From Austropuccinia psidii (Eukaryota > Basidiomycota > Pucciniomycetes > Pucciniales > Sphaerophragmiaceae): a stretch of DNA of 64,000 nt. The stretch is from positions 47,677,662 to 47,741,661 of the forward strand of contig JALGQZ010000001.1 in assembly GCA_023105745.1 (NCBI GenBank), read 5' to 3'. Within the stretch, counting starts at the first letter, position 1; every line of letters begins with the position of its first letter. The translations under genes were made by a program, and so were the position numbers. Under the pieces are notes generated by a model. The model had not been told where the DNA came from and did no database searches. It was given only the letters and a program-made list of their open reading frames with translations. Below, piece by piece: positions 47,400 to 57,960 of this stretch.

Positions 47400-49254
47400 T
47401 GTGAGCCTTGGAGTATATTTGACATACCCAAATAGGCCACAATTATCTTAAAAGTAAATTCTGAATTATGCATAACTCATATATCATGAATATATACAAA
47501 ATTCATCGTTTGTCATTTCAGAAAAAATGAATAACTTTTTATTGAGCAAGTAAATCGGTGGATTTAATGCCAAATTTGGATTCTTAACAAAAATTCACCT
47601 ACGGTCGCTCCATAGAGGGAATGATCTCAAATTAACTCCTTGAGGTGGTAATATGGAAAATACTTCAATACCACATCATCAATACCACATAAAAGATCCG
47701 TGAATATTTTTGTTTTTCTTAACTTCACGCCAAAATAATGGGAATGTGAGAAATCCCATGTTACATATACACTAAGAATAAGGTTATGCATGTTTTGGGC
47801 ACTTAATATCATGGTATTCTTACATGCACTTGTGGTACACCCATAGTGGATATCTCACTTGAAGCTCAAATTTCTATTTTGACGTAAAAAATAAGGAAGG
47901 GGTACAAAAGACATCAAAGAGAGTGAGGGTACCCAGCTTATGAGGCCTCAGAGGCGTGGACAGCTCCAAAGCTTGGATCCATGGCTGAACCTGGCCTAAT
48001 TGGTAAACTAAAAGCTTTTGGGAACTTGGTTACCATGTTTTAAATACAGTAAATCTTAAGAAAGTAGCAAATAACCTGCTATTTTGACATGCCAAGGAGG
48101 TAAAGAGCTACTTAGACTCCTGAAACCATGTAAATTCTTAATTCCTTCCCATGAATAGACCCTAAAAGAGTAATTAAAACCCTTTTTGGACTTGTATCTA
48201 TTGATTTACCTCATACCAACCAGCTAAACACTCACATTTGCAGTTTTACGTAGAAATGAAGTAAAAACTTCAAAAATTCATTAAAACTAAAATCTTAATG
48301 AATCTCTCTGAAGCTTTCAGGACCAATGGAGAACTGTATTACCTATGGTAAAACCAAAAATAATTATTGTTGTACTAGTAAAAGTAAAAGTTTTACATAC
48401 AGTCCATATTTGATTATTCCACGTGAAACACTAAATCTTCAAAAATTTGCAGTAAATACAAACCTGTGATAAAATTACCAATAACATTGACAACCTTTAG
48501 AAATCAATGATTCTTTTGGAATAAAAAAAGATTCACAGGTTTTACTCCTTTTATTCTTAACCATATTTGGGTTGGTAATCACGTAAAAGCATCAATTTAG
48601 TAATTATGATAATCTTACATGACAACAGATGATGCAATCAATAATCCAAAGAGGTTTATTGTTTTATAACTCACTGATTTTTCAGTTAGCTCCATGGAAC
48701 GCCTCTGTGAGCTGTTGTTGACTTAAAAGAGGCCTCCTATTGCTGTTTTTTCCCAGAATCATCTTGTTATCCATTTATAACATTGTTACCAACAAGTAAG
48801 TATTAGTTAAACTATTCTCAAGTGTTTTAATTCTTTAAGAATCAATCAGAAAGACTTGAAATCATATAATACAACTATATATTGTTGTAATCCTGCTATA
48901 AATCCATTTGATCCCTTAAATCCACAATTTTACATCAAATCTTTCTACTTATATCTTTAAATAAGGTCTTTGGAGTATAAGTGAGTCATTTATCTTTAAT
49001 TCTTAAAGTTTTTCTCTAAAATTAGTTTCCTTCAAGAATAATCTTTATAATTATTCTTGAAAAAGATAATTATATATTAAAATAATTTTATTTCACTGTT
49101 AAAATCACTAGTAGTGTTTAACACGTGAAAGAAATAACTCTTTAATTATTTAATTGTGGTTATAATAATATTTTATTATTATATTTCATAAGAACAGACA
49201 TAGTACTGTGGATTAATAGTAATATTATCATCAGTTTCATAGTCAAATTATACA
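47400..49254 (+). repeat. LTR1 copy e, solo LTR with its own target duplication
   Basis: 1855 bp, TGTGAGCCTTGGAG to AAATTATACA. The flanks are CTAGA (47395-47399) and CCAGA (49255-49259), and the empty site at 25841 reads CTAGAAGTATCCC, matching the sequence after the right duplication. Confidence 0.9.
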
Positions 49255-49713
49255 CCAGAAGTATCCCTCCAGGCATGAAGTAGATAGCCTCCTGTCCTGT
49301 TGTCTTTTGTAAATGTGGATGATATTCTGGAATCCAACTGTATGAAGTCTTATTAGATTGTCAGGGGTAGCTCTATAATGGCAATGAAGTTATTTGTTTC
49401 CTCTGAAGGGATTGGGTGATAGATCAGAAAGAAAATGGGGGTGTTGACTACCACTCCCCAATATTGATTAAGTAGTTTAGTCTGATTCATAAAGAAAAAG
49501 GCCTTTCCAAAGAAATATGGCTTTCCCTTTCTACATATACATTGTGCTCTGCTTCTCTGGTGATGAGAAGATGTGAACAAATTCACACTCATTGGCTAAA
49601 CTCTTGAAAAATTGATAGAGGAGCTCACCTCCTTTTTATGACACTAATTTTTGATTCTTCTGTCCTGCAAGCTCTTCATGTAAGTTTTGGACATGCAAAT
49701 GGGTCAAAGCTAT
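49255..49713 (-). pseudogene. Ty1/Copia integrase piece between two solo LTRs
   Basis: The minus strand reads KAFFFMNQTKLLNQYWGVVVN (49500-49440) and continues YHPIPSEE, matching the integrase end in unit 1 (26169-25930). This is the stretch missing at the unit 1/2 and 2/3 junctions. It has about 90 bp at 49592-49678 that the unit 1 copy lacks. Confidence 0.8.
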
Positions 49714-51048
49714 TATGAGTCTTGCGGTATATTTTACATACACAAATAGGCCATAATTATCTTAAAGACAAATTCTGAACTATGCATAACCCATAAGTCA
49801 TGCATATATTCAAAATTCATCATTTTTGATTTCAGAAAAGATAAATAAATCTTTATTGAGGAAGTAAATTCATGGATTTAAGGCTGGATTTGGATTCTAC
49901 ACAAAAATTCACCTAGGGTAGCTCCATAGAGTGAATAAGCTCAAATTAACTCTTTGAGCTGGTAATATGGAAAATACTTCAATACCACATAAAAGATCCA
50001 TGAAAAAGATAATTATATATTAAAATAATTTTATTATGTTGATAAAAGAAGTTCTTATTATTAAATGCTTCTTGTAATTGATTCTTGTAGACCATTACTT
50101 CTCACTGTTATAACCACTAGTAGTGTATAACATGTTGTTGGAACTCCTTTTGTTGTGGGATAAATAATAGGCAGTACCTTGAGGGGGAAATTATTGGTGA
50201 GTCTGTTTTGAATTTCAGAATGAGCCAATAACCATGGATGCTAAGGTGTATTAGCTACCCCTCTAAATATACTGAAAAAGATACCCTTTTGATGAGATCA
50301 CAAATCAATTATTTAGTTTTGTGGCTTTCCAATTAGAGAATTTTCTTCAGCAGTCTCTATCAGTCTGAAAATAAAAGATCACTATGATAATAATGGTAAT
50401 AGTTAATATTTTTTTTAATAATTTAGGTTTGCTTAACTTTCTTGTTATTGATTATAATTCATTTTGATTGATTCTTCTAGGATTCCTTCTTTCAATACCT
50501 GAGATGTTTAGAAAATATTTTTTAAGATCACTATTAATATTAATGATAATCTTGATAGCTAGCTGATACTTTTAAAGGTGATTTGATAATACTATCAATA
50601 TAGCTATAATAATTTAAGGGTGGTTTTGTTTAATATAAGGGTAAGATATAAATGATATAATAGTAATATACTACTATTAGGATCAATATAAATATAATCC
50701 AATCTACCCAAAAGTCTTATGGTATAAGGTATAAGGGTAAGATAATATCGCTTCTACGAATAAGGGTTATTTATAAATTAGATAAGATCACTAATTATAA
50801 TAGCTTCAAAAACTGCTTCAAAACTACTACTATAATGGTAAGACTATTAAATAATATAAAACTATTTCATTAATATTATAAATATCTTTCATTAATTAAT
50901 CATAAATAATACTATACAATACTGAGCCTTGCTACTGATCTTTTTCAATATAAATACTAGATTATTCTACTAGAGAAGGGATGGATTGATCCTCGAGGTG
51001 ATTGTGCGAATCTGAAGCATGGGGGGAAATCAAGGGAGAGAGGCCCTT

Positions 51049-51056
51049 TATTTATA
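51049..51056 (-). promoter_or_regulatory. TATA box of LTR3 copy b
   Basis: Minus strand GGTATAAATAAAGGGCC followed by TCTCTCCCTTGATTTCCCCC, the same layout as at 20517. Confidence 0.6.
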
Positions 51057-51110
51057 CCTTTTGGGCCCTCCATAGAGCCTTCACAAAACAAGGGACTTAG
51101 AAAAATTCCA

Positions 51111-51636
51111 CCTTGAGGCAATTTTGCTGGTGAGTAAATTGAAAATGGTATCATTTGGTCAAGATATTGAACCATATGTTTGGTTGATTGCACCATTCTG
51201 AACCTTATTATTATCAGTGCACAGCCTTGAGACATTTTTTCTAGTGGTTAAATTTGGAGTGGTGTCATTTGATACAGATATTGCACCATATGTTTGGTTG
51301 ATTGCACCATTTTTTAAAACTGTATTCTTATCTCTACTAACTTAATTTTTCTTCTTAACACCCTTGAGACACTTTTGCTTGTGGTTAAATTTGGAATGGT
51401 GTCATTTTCTACAGATATTGCACCATATGTTTGGTTGATTGCACCATAATTTTGAATTATACTGATATTTGAACTAAACTTTATTCTTATTATGCACAAC
51501 CTTGATTCATTTTTGCTAGTGGTTAAATTTGGAATGGTATCATTTGATAAAGATATTGCACCATATATTTGGTTGATTGCACCATTTTTTAAAGCTGTAT
51601 TCTTATCTCTACTAACCTTCTTTTTCTTCTTCACAG
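51111..51636. repeat. Minisatellite in LTR3 copy b, four units of 114-138 bp
   Basis: Units start with CCTTGA at 51111, 51225, 51362 and 51500 (lengths 114, 137, 138, 137). Each has GTGGTTAAATTTGGA, GATATTGCACCATATGTTTG and GATTGCACCAT. The frames across it (51314-51634 and 50957-51235 minus) are repeat-derived. Confidence 0.9.
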
Positions 51637-52105
51637 CCTTGATCTGTATTTAGTTGAGTATTTTTCTATGAAAAATTTAATTTGTAAGTAATACCTGTAA
51701 TGTTTGGTTATTGGAGTTTAAGTGGGGATGGAGTAATGTAACACTAAGTTAACTTATATGTAAGTGTTTTTTTATGTCAAGACATGTAACACATGATGTT
51801 GTAAGAGTAATGGTATCACTTATGTAATATTACACATGTTTATTAATATTGAATATTTGGACAAGCTGGATTATTTTTGAGCATATTCTTGTACCTAGTA
51901 TAGAGTGTATAGTATCATTTCTCTTCTTTAATCCATGATATCTAGAGAACTATTGATATTATGGGGTTGGGCAATATGTGACTATAGGTAGAATTTGATG
52001 TAGATTCCAGTGGAATACTTTTTTTTGCTATTTTAATATAATTCTCTTCCTTTTCTTGCAATTTCTTTTGCTTTTATCTTTCACTTTTTATCTTTATCTT
52101 CTTCT

Positions 52106-52139
52106 TATATATATATATATATATATTATTATTATTATT
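52106..52139. repeat. Microsatellite (TA)n then (TTA)n
   Basis: About ten TA steps run straight into four or five ATT/TTA steps, 65-95 bp inside the start of LTR3 copy b. Confidence 0.9.
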
Positions 52140-52335
52140 GATTAGAGTTTGGGATTTGACATTGTGGATTTGAACCTTGGAAAAACTGGTATGGAATACC
52201 ACAACGTGAAAGAAAAAATTCTTTAATTATTTAATTGTGGCTATAATAATTCTTTATTATTATCTTTCATAAGAACAGTCATAGTACTGTTGATTAATAG
52301 TAATATTATCAAAGATTTGATAGACACATCTTGCA

Positions 52336-53850
52336 GCTATGATAATTCCTTTGTAGGAACCTGATAAGTCTTCAAAAAGTAGCTTGATCAAAAATACTGA
52401 TCAGGAATTGGGAGCTAGAGATATATTGTGGTGTTATGTTTTGCACTAAATCCATGTGAATGGTGCACATGGGGCACCCAAGGTATTGCAAATGATGGAT
52501 AAAAGGAAGTTAGTCAGATTTGTTAGTCTCGCAGATAAAGGAAGACTTTTCTTTATCAGGTAAGCCAACTTTTCTTTTTGAAGCAGATCTAGGATGTCTT
52601 ATTGATACTTTCAAATATTTCCTTGAGAGGAAGTACAGCTATTTGAAGTTAATCACTGATGCACATAAAACTGCTTCAAACTTATCCTTTGAGAAGTACC
52701 TCTTATTTTGAGGTAAGGGAGGAGGGATCTTCATTTTTGATATTCAGGTGGCCATTGAACAATTACACAATACTGATAAAATTAAAATTCATATTAGGTA
52801 CATATAGACAGTTTTTAACATTCAGTACCACATAATAGAACTTCAGCTGCATGTTAAATATTTCAAGAGGTAGTAGATGCCTCTGTGAGGCACCTGTGGT
52901 TACTTTGGCTTCTATTTCTTCAAAATTGCTGTAAGATAATTTAGGAGAGTTGAACATATGGTTAGGAGCACCAAATTTAACAACCACCTGGCTGAAAATA
53001 GGATCCTGTGAGCCTCATATTGTTGCGAGAATCTGAGCTAAGGAACGCTGATATTTTGAATTTTTCTGTTTCTTTTCTTGGAAGAATAGTCTAGGGTGGA
53101 GATTTTGTGAGCAGAACTACTCCTTTTCGTGTGCGGTCCATCTTTTGCTGTGTTTACCCTGGCTACAAAGAAAGGGATCCTGTGTGGTTCATAATAATCA
53201 GTAAAACTTTCAGAGGATCCTGTCTCCTTGTATTTCAAGTGCAGCTATTATGAAGTCTGTGACTGGCAAAGTCCTGAATTCAGGATAAAATTCCCAGATT
53301 TTTTTCAATAATATCTTCATTGAAGATGAGACTTTTGAAAAATCGACTCAAGGGAGGGTTACCTCCCAGCTTACTAAGCAAGAAGTATGAAAGGAGCTCA
53401 TCGAGAACCACAAAGCTTACTGAATTAAACCCGATCATATGTTTTCAAACGGTTGTCTATATAAACTTTCAGATTTATGTTCAAACAAATCTCTTCCAGT
53501 CCAGCTATACTCTTTCTCTCTTGATGGCGCTTTTGGTTGCGCATTGCTCAGAAATTTTGGACTGGAGTAGGTGTGAATTCTTGATATTTTCAGAGTTTAT
53601 TATTCTTTGAATACTATTTAAATTATTCTGGTGGGGATGCCGTTGATGGCTTCAAGACTAGACTTTGTCCATTTTTTTGATCCGCTAGTGCACCCATTGT
53701 TGGTGCGAGCCTTCTCACATACATCAAGTAAGTCTCTGGATTTTAAGTTGATCCTGATGCTCCTTTTCCAGTGGCTATAGTTGGTTCCATAAAGGATTTG
53801 TATCGTGGATGTGATTTTTATGTTCATGGTCGTTTTAATCATTTTTGGAA
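52336..53850 (-). pseudogene. Ty1/Copia relic, array unit 4 (gag and protease pieces)
   Basis: Gag 53842-53618 gives the clearest reading: GTNYSHWKRSIRINLKSRDL then DVCEKARTNNG, the copia Gag N-terminus, without the stop seen in unit 1. Gag C-terminal piece 53238-53038; protease and pre-integrase 52987-52763 (FGAPNHMFNSPKL, NCLYVPNMNFNFISI) with the catalytic Asp absent. Confidence 0.82.
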
Positions 53851-54911
53851 TCTCTTTATTTTTACTAATTTGAGTTTTTTTGAAGTTTTCAAGAGTATCA
53901 ACACTCTAAATCTGATAGGTTGTGAGTAAGAAAATAGATTACAAAAAAATATATTCCTACAATTATTATAGCATAGGAGTACAAAAGATGAGAAGTATTA
54001 TTTTTATAGAGGGTGAGTTCTATACATTAGCTTCTCAATTTGATGCCCAACTTCCTTGACCAAAGAGGTAACATATTAATTTTAGGATAATATTTAATTT
54101 GGATAATATCACTTGTAGTTGTTTTGTTATTGTTCTATGATAACAAAGGATTGTAGTTTACTATGGATCAATGAGCTTGGTATGTAAGAAGGGATCAGAA
54201 TCAGTTTCTGATCCATTCCTTGCTTCCCATTCCAGTTTTTGTTTCTTTGGTCTAGGATGGAACTAAAATCAGCTTTTCACGGCTTGATTTCAAAAATTAC
54301 TATTGAGAGAACTAAACCCAACATTGTTAATGGGGGAAAACTTTCTTTTGGAAAGATTTATAATCTTAGCTCAATTGTATACTTCCTTGATATATCAGGA
54401 TTCCTTTTACAAGCCCATAAATATAGATTCAGATACTAGTTATTCCAAATGATTTTGATACAATTTCATGAACTCTGGTTTTTTACATTTCTCCTGAAAT
54501 TTTGAAGTCCTTTTCCCATCTTGGGCAAAATGACATCCAGAGGGGCTGTAATATATGGCCTTTTCCGAAAACCTAACTTCATAGGCTGTATAATGATATT
54601 TCCAGTAGCTCAAGTTATTGCAAAGTCAAAGAAAATAGCTTCACTTAGAAAATTCTCACCACTGACTTTAATGTGAAAATTTGAAGCTTAATGGTTATCA
54701 ATGCGAAAATATTTTCCCTTTATCTTTTTTGACGAATGGAGCTATCATTTTTTGTGACTTGAATGGAAATTTAGGCAACATCTGAACAATAGAAGAACTT
54801 GCAAAAATATGAGTTGAATTGGTAATCTTCCAATATATTTTTTCAAGATGGTAGGAATGGTTTGCAAAATAGTTTGTGGATATCGATGAAATACTGGAAA
54901 TATTCATAAGA
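53851..54911. other. Non-coding part of unit 4, with a segment absent from units 1-3
   Basis: At about 54270 the sequence leaves the pattern of units 1-3 and rejoins at about 55150. The extra 880 bp hold a tRNA-like copy and flanks resembling those of the other tRNA-like genes, plus an anchor-like stretch at 54672 (GTGAAAATTTGAAGC). Confidence 0.65.
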
Positions 54912-55015
54912 ACCGGGTTAGTTTTTTTTAATTAACGGTAGAAAACCACCTTTGAAATTTGAACGATATTTCTAAGCTGAAAGCAGATGATGGGGGTTTG
55001 ACTCCTTCACCCGGT
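54912..55015 (+). tRNA. tRNA-like gene copy 4a, degenerate
   Basis: The acceptor ends (ACCGGGT, ACCCGGT) are kept. A T-rich insertion (GTTTTTTTTAATTAACGG) spoils the D arm and would stop Pol III early. The B box is GGTTTGACTCC. Probably the oldest, inactive copy. Confidence 0.4.
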
Positions 55016-56599
55016 AAATTTTTCTTGTCTGAGCCCCACTTACATTTTTTTCATACTCAAGAGGGCCGCATCAGCTATTTATTTAAGAATTTTGATGCAG
55101 AAGCTTAAGCTGGGTCAATTGAATGTGAAGAAGATCATATATACCCTTAATTAGACACATACGATGTATTTTCAATCCACTCAGTCATTTACGCATCAAT
55201 CCCGCCCCATTGATTCCTCAATCTCATACATTTAGCTGGTATTGATATGTATATTAAAGGATGGAGAATTATTTGAGCTATCTGTCTCTCAAGTCTTGGA
55301 AATTCTACAACACTATTCTCTTGATTCATTTATTTTTTGTAAATTCTATTCTTAAGAAAGGAAATTGCAATGATCCTTGATAATTATAACTGTTAGGTGA
55401 ACAAATACTCTCGAAAAATATTAATAATCAAATTGACGTTAAATAATAGTTTGATATTCTCATTTTATTTATTAAAAAGGTTTTTCTTTTCATTGTAAAC
55501 CATTTTAAAAGTTTTCTCCAGCTAAAATCTATTATGAAAATTGATTCAAGGTTTTTACATGAAGAAGAAGGTAAAGCTGTTTGTTGAAAATTTGCCTTCA
55601 TGAAAAAGATTGTTTTTTCAGAATATTTCAAACCACTCCTTATGAATACTTAATAGAAGTTTTAGAGAAGAGTTCAGAAAATTTGAACCTATAAAGTATT
55701 ATCTCCACATCACACAGACTTGTAAAGATTCATTTCCAAGATAACATTGATTATTATCTTAATCTTCCTAAACTTTCAAAAAAAAATTGAATACCAGATT
55801 ACTCTAATTTATTTCTATTATGGTTCAAATTTATTTATAACTATTATTATGTTGAACTTAATTACTTTGAAATTTTCGGGGAATTAACACAAGTCCAACA
55901 TTTGAAAAATCTTTATGGATAGAATCAAAGTTTTTTAGATCAATCATTTGAATATCTATCCAAGAAAATTCTAAATAATTTACTAATTCAAGATTCATGA
56001 GGATCTTATTCATAAATAAAACTAATAAATTCGACAAAGCCTTCCATTTTACATCTTATTATTGAGTTGCGTTAGAATGAATAATTTATTCACATTTCGT
56101 GTTTTTTCGAATCATTATAGGGAGAGATTGAATCTTGTCTTATCCTGACGAGAATATGCAAAATTTTCAGTTAGTGTTTTCACCAATTCTTGCTCTTTTG
56201 ATACTTTTTTCATGAGACAGGATTTTTTGAGCCAAAATAATTAAATATGCTGTATAGTGAAGCTCAATTAGTCTGATATGAATACGCCTAATTTTGGAAG
56301 GCGTTAAAGCAATCAATAAACCTAGCTTCACTTCCAAAGTTTTAGCTATTTGATTTTATCTAGAAATATTAAGCTTGCTGCACATTTACTGCAAGATATA
56401 TATTCCTGTTATCTTTTAAACAAATTGAATCGTTGTTGAGTTATGATGTGAAGTAAAAGCTATATAAGGTCTAAAAAATAGAAGACATTTCAGAAATATG
56501 AGTTGATTCAGTAATTGTTTGGTATGTTTTTCAAGATGATAGGAATAGTTATCACAATTCTTTGGGTATATATATGAAATCCTGGAAAGATTCATAAGC
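55016..56599. other. Non-coding part of unit 4 between two tRNA-like copies
   Basis: From about 55150 this matches 28140-29585 of unit 1. No coding frame is credible. Confidence 0.6.
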
Positions 56600-56695
56600 A
56601 CCGGGTTAGTTTAACGGTAGAACAACCGCCTCTGAAGTTTGAAAAATGTGTCCAAGCTGAAAGCAGATGATGGGGGTTCGACTCCTTCACCCGGT
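56600..56695 (+). tRNA. tRNA-like gene copy 4b, Gln (CTG)-like, intact Pol III boxes
   Basis: 96 nt, identical in layout to copy 2: seven-pair acceptor stem, A box TAGTTTAACGG, B box GGTTCGACTCC, and T4 shortly downstream. The single change T to C in the loop makes the predicted anticodon CTG, the other Gln isoacceptor. The same caveat about the weak anticodon stem applies. Confidence 0.58.
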
Positions 56696-57960
56696 TGAAT
56701 TGTTTTGGCTGAGCCCAACTTTTATGGTTTTTCCAGCTTCAAGAGGTCGCTATAAGCTATTTCTTCAAGCATTTGGATGCATAAACTTAAGGTTTCAATT
56801 GAATGGTTCCCAGACCATATATCTCCTTAATTAGACACTTTCTATTTAATTGAAATTCACTGAGTTGTTTAGACGAGGATACTTGCCCAATAATTTCGTC
56901 AATTTCACACATTTAGCTAGCATCTAAATGTATAACAAAACATGAAGAATTATTTGACCTGTCTTCCCTTTGATCTGTGGAATTTCTACAAAATTGTTAT
57001 CTCCTTTTGATTCTTCTCTGAAAATTCTCTTTCTGAGAAAGGAAATTGCAATGATCCTTGATAATCAGAACTCTTCAGTATACCGGTGATATCTGAAATC
57101 CTAATCAAATAAACGCTGAAGAATAATTCTAGACTTCGATTCTATTTATTCCACAGTCTTTCTTTTCAATTAATACCTTTTAAAAGGTTCTTGCTAGCTA
57201 GAATGTATTAGCAAAGTAGATTGAAGCTTCTTACAAGGACAAAAAGGTAAATGGATCTGTTGGATCTTGATAGAAAAAACTCTTAATAGTTTGTCCTTTT
57301 TTTCTGAAGGGGTTTAGAATCAAATATGATTTAATAAAAAGGATTTTCTGTAAAGGTTTGTCAAACTACTCCCTTCGAATACATAAGAGGAACTACAGGG
57401 AAGAGCTCAATAATTCACAACTGTAGAAAATTATCTCTACGTAACTCATACTTGGAATGATTACTTCAAAAGATTACATTGATTCTGATCTTTATCTTCC
57501 TGGGTTTACCAAAAACAAACCTGAATACAAGCTTACTCGGATTTATGTCTATTTACGTTCAGATTTATTTATGATAAATAGTATTTTTAAATGAGTTATT
57601 TGGCCATCTTCAAGAAATGACCACAAATTTCCCCTTCAAAAAAGTATTTATTATGGATAGGATTAATAATCTCCCGATTAGCCATTTCAAGTAATTATTA
57701 AATACTATTATTAATTATTTTAGCAATTCAAACCTCATGAAATTCGTATTAAACAGGGAGGACAATTAATTTCAAAAAGACTTCCTCTTCACACATTATT
57801 TTTGAATTGTGTCGGATTGAAAAATTTCTTCATGTGACATTCGTCTCCCAATCATTAAAGGGAGAGATTGAACCTTGCCGTATGCAGGCTAAAATCTACA
57901 AAATTTTGAGTTATTTTTTCAATAAATTTTTTCTTCTGGTATTATTTTGAAATTAAATGC
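56696..57960. other. End of array unit 4
   Basis: To about 57770 it matches the region after the other tRNA-like genes. From there it does not enter the copia part but continues with a diverged copy of the block at 29020-29230 (GGGAGAGATTGAA...), so unit 4 keeps a different tail. Confidence 0.55.

Larger units (their letters stand above)
50135..52203 (-). repeat. LTR3 copy b, solo LTR inserted in LTR1
   Basis: On minus it starts TGTGGTATTCCATACC (52203) and ends GGAGTTCCAACA(A): about 2.07 kb. The flanks are ACATG (50130-50134) and ACGTG (52204-52208), an imperfect duplication; the undisturbed LTR1 reads ACGTGAAA here. It has no internal region. Its minisatellite differs from that of copy a. 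Confidence 0.82.
49714..52335 (+). repeat. LTR1 copy f, solo LTR, internally deleted and split by LTR3
   Basis: It begins TATGAGTCTTGCGG (a decayed TGTGAGCC) and ends ATCTTGCA. The flanks are GCTAT on both sides (49709-49713, 52336-52340). About 1.4 kb of the middle is missing at about 50003, and LTR3 copy b sits at 50135-52203. Confidence 0.88.
24695..57960. repeat. Tandem array of a copia-plus-tRNA-like unit (6.1 to 7.6 kb)
   Basis: The anchor CTGAAGTGTAATG occurs at 24732, 30811, 38432 and 46290, giving spacings of 6079, 7621 and 7858 bp. The 1.54 kb growth of the second unit is an LTR1 minus about 0.36 kb of flank; the third has in addition a 239 bp local duplication. A fourth, rearranged unit follows from 52336 to about 57960. 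Each unit has minus-strand copia pieces in its first 3 kb and a non-coding tRNA-like part after that. Units 1 to 3 are close to identical over long stretches by eye. Confidence 0.9.
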
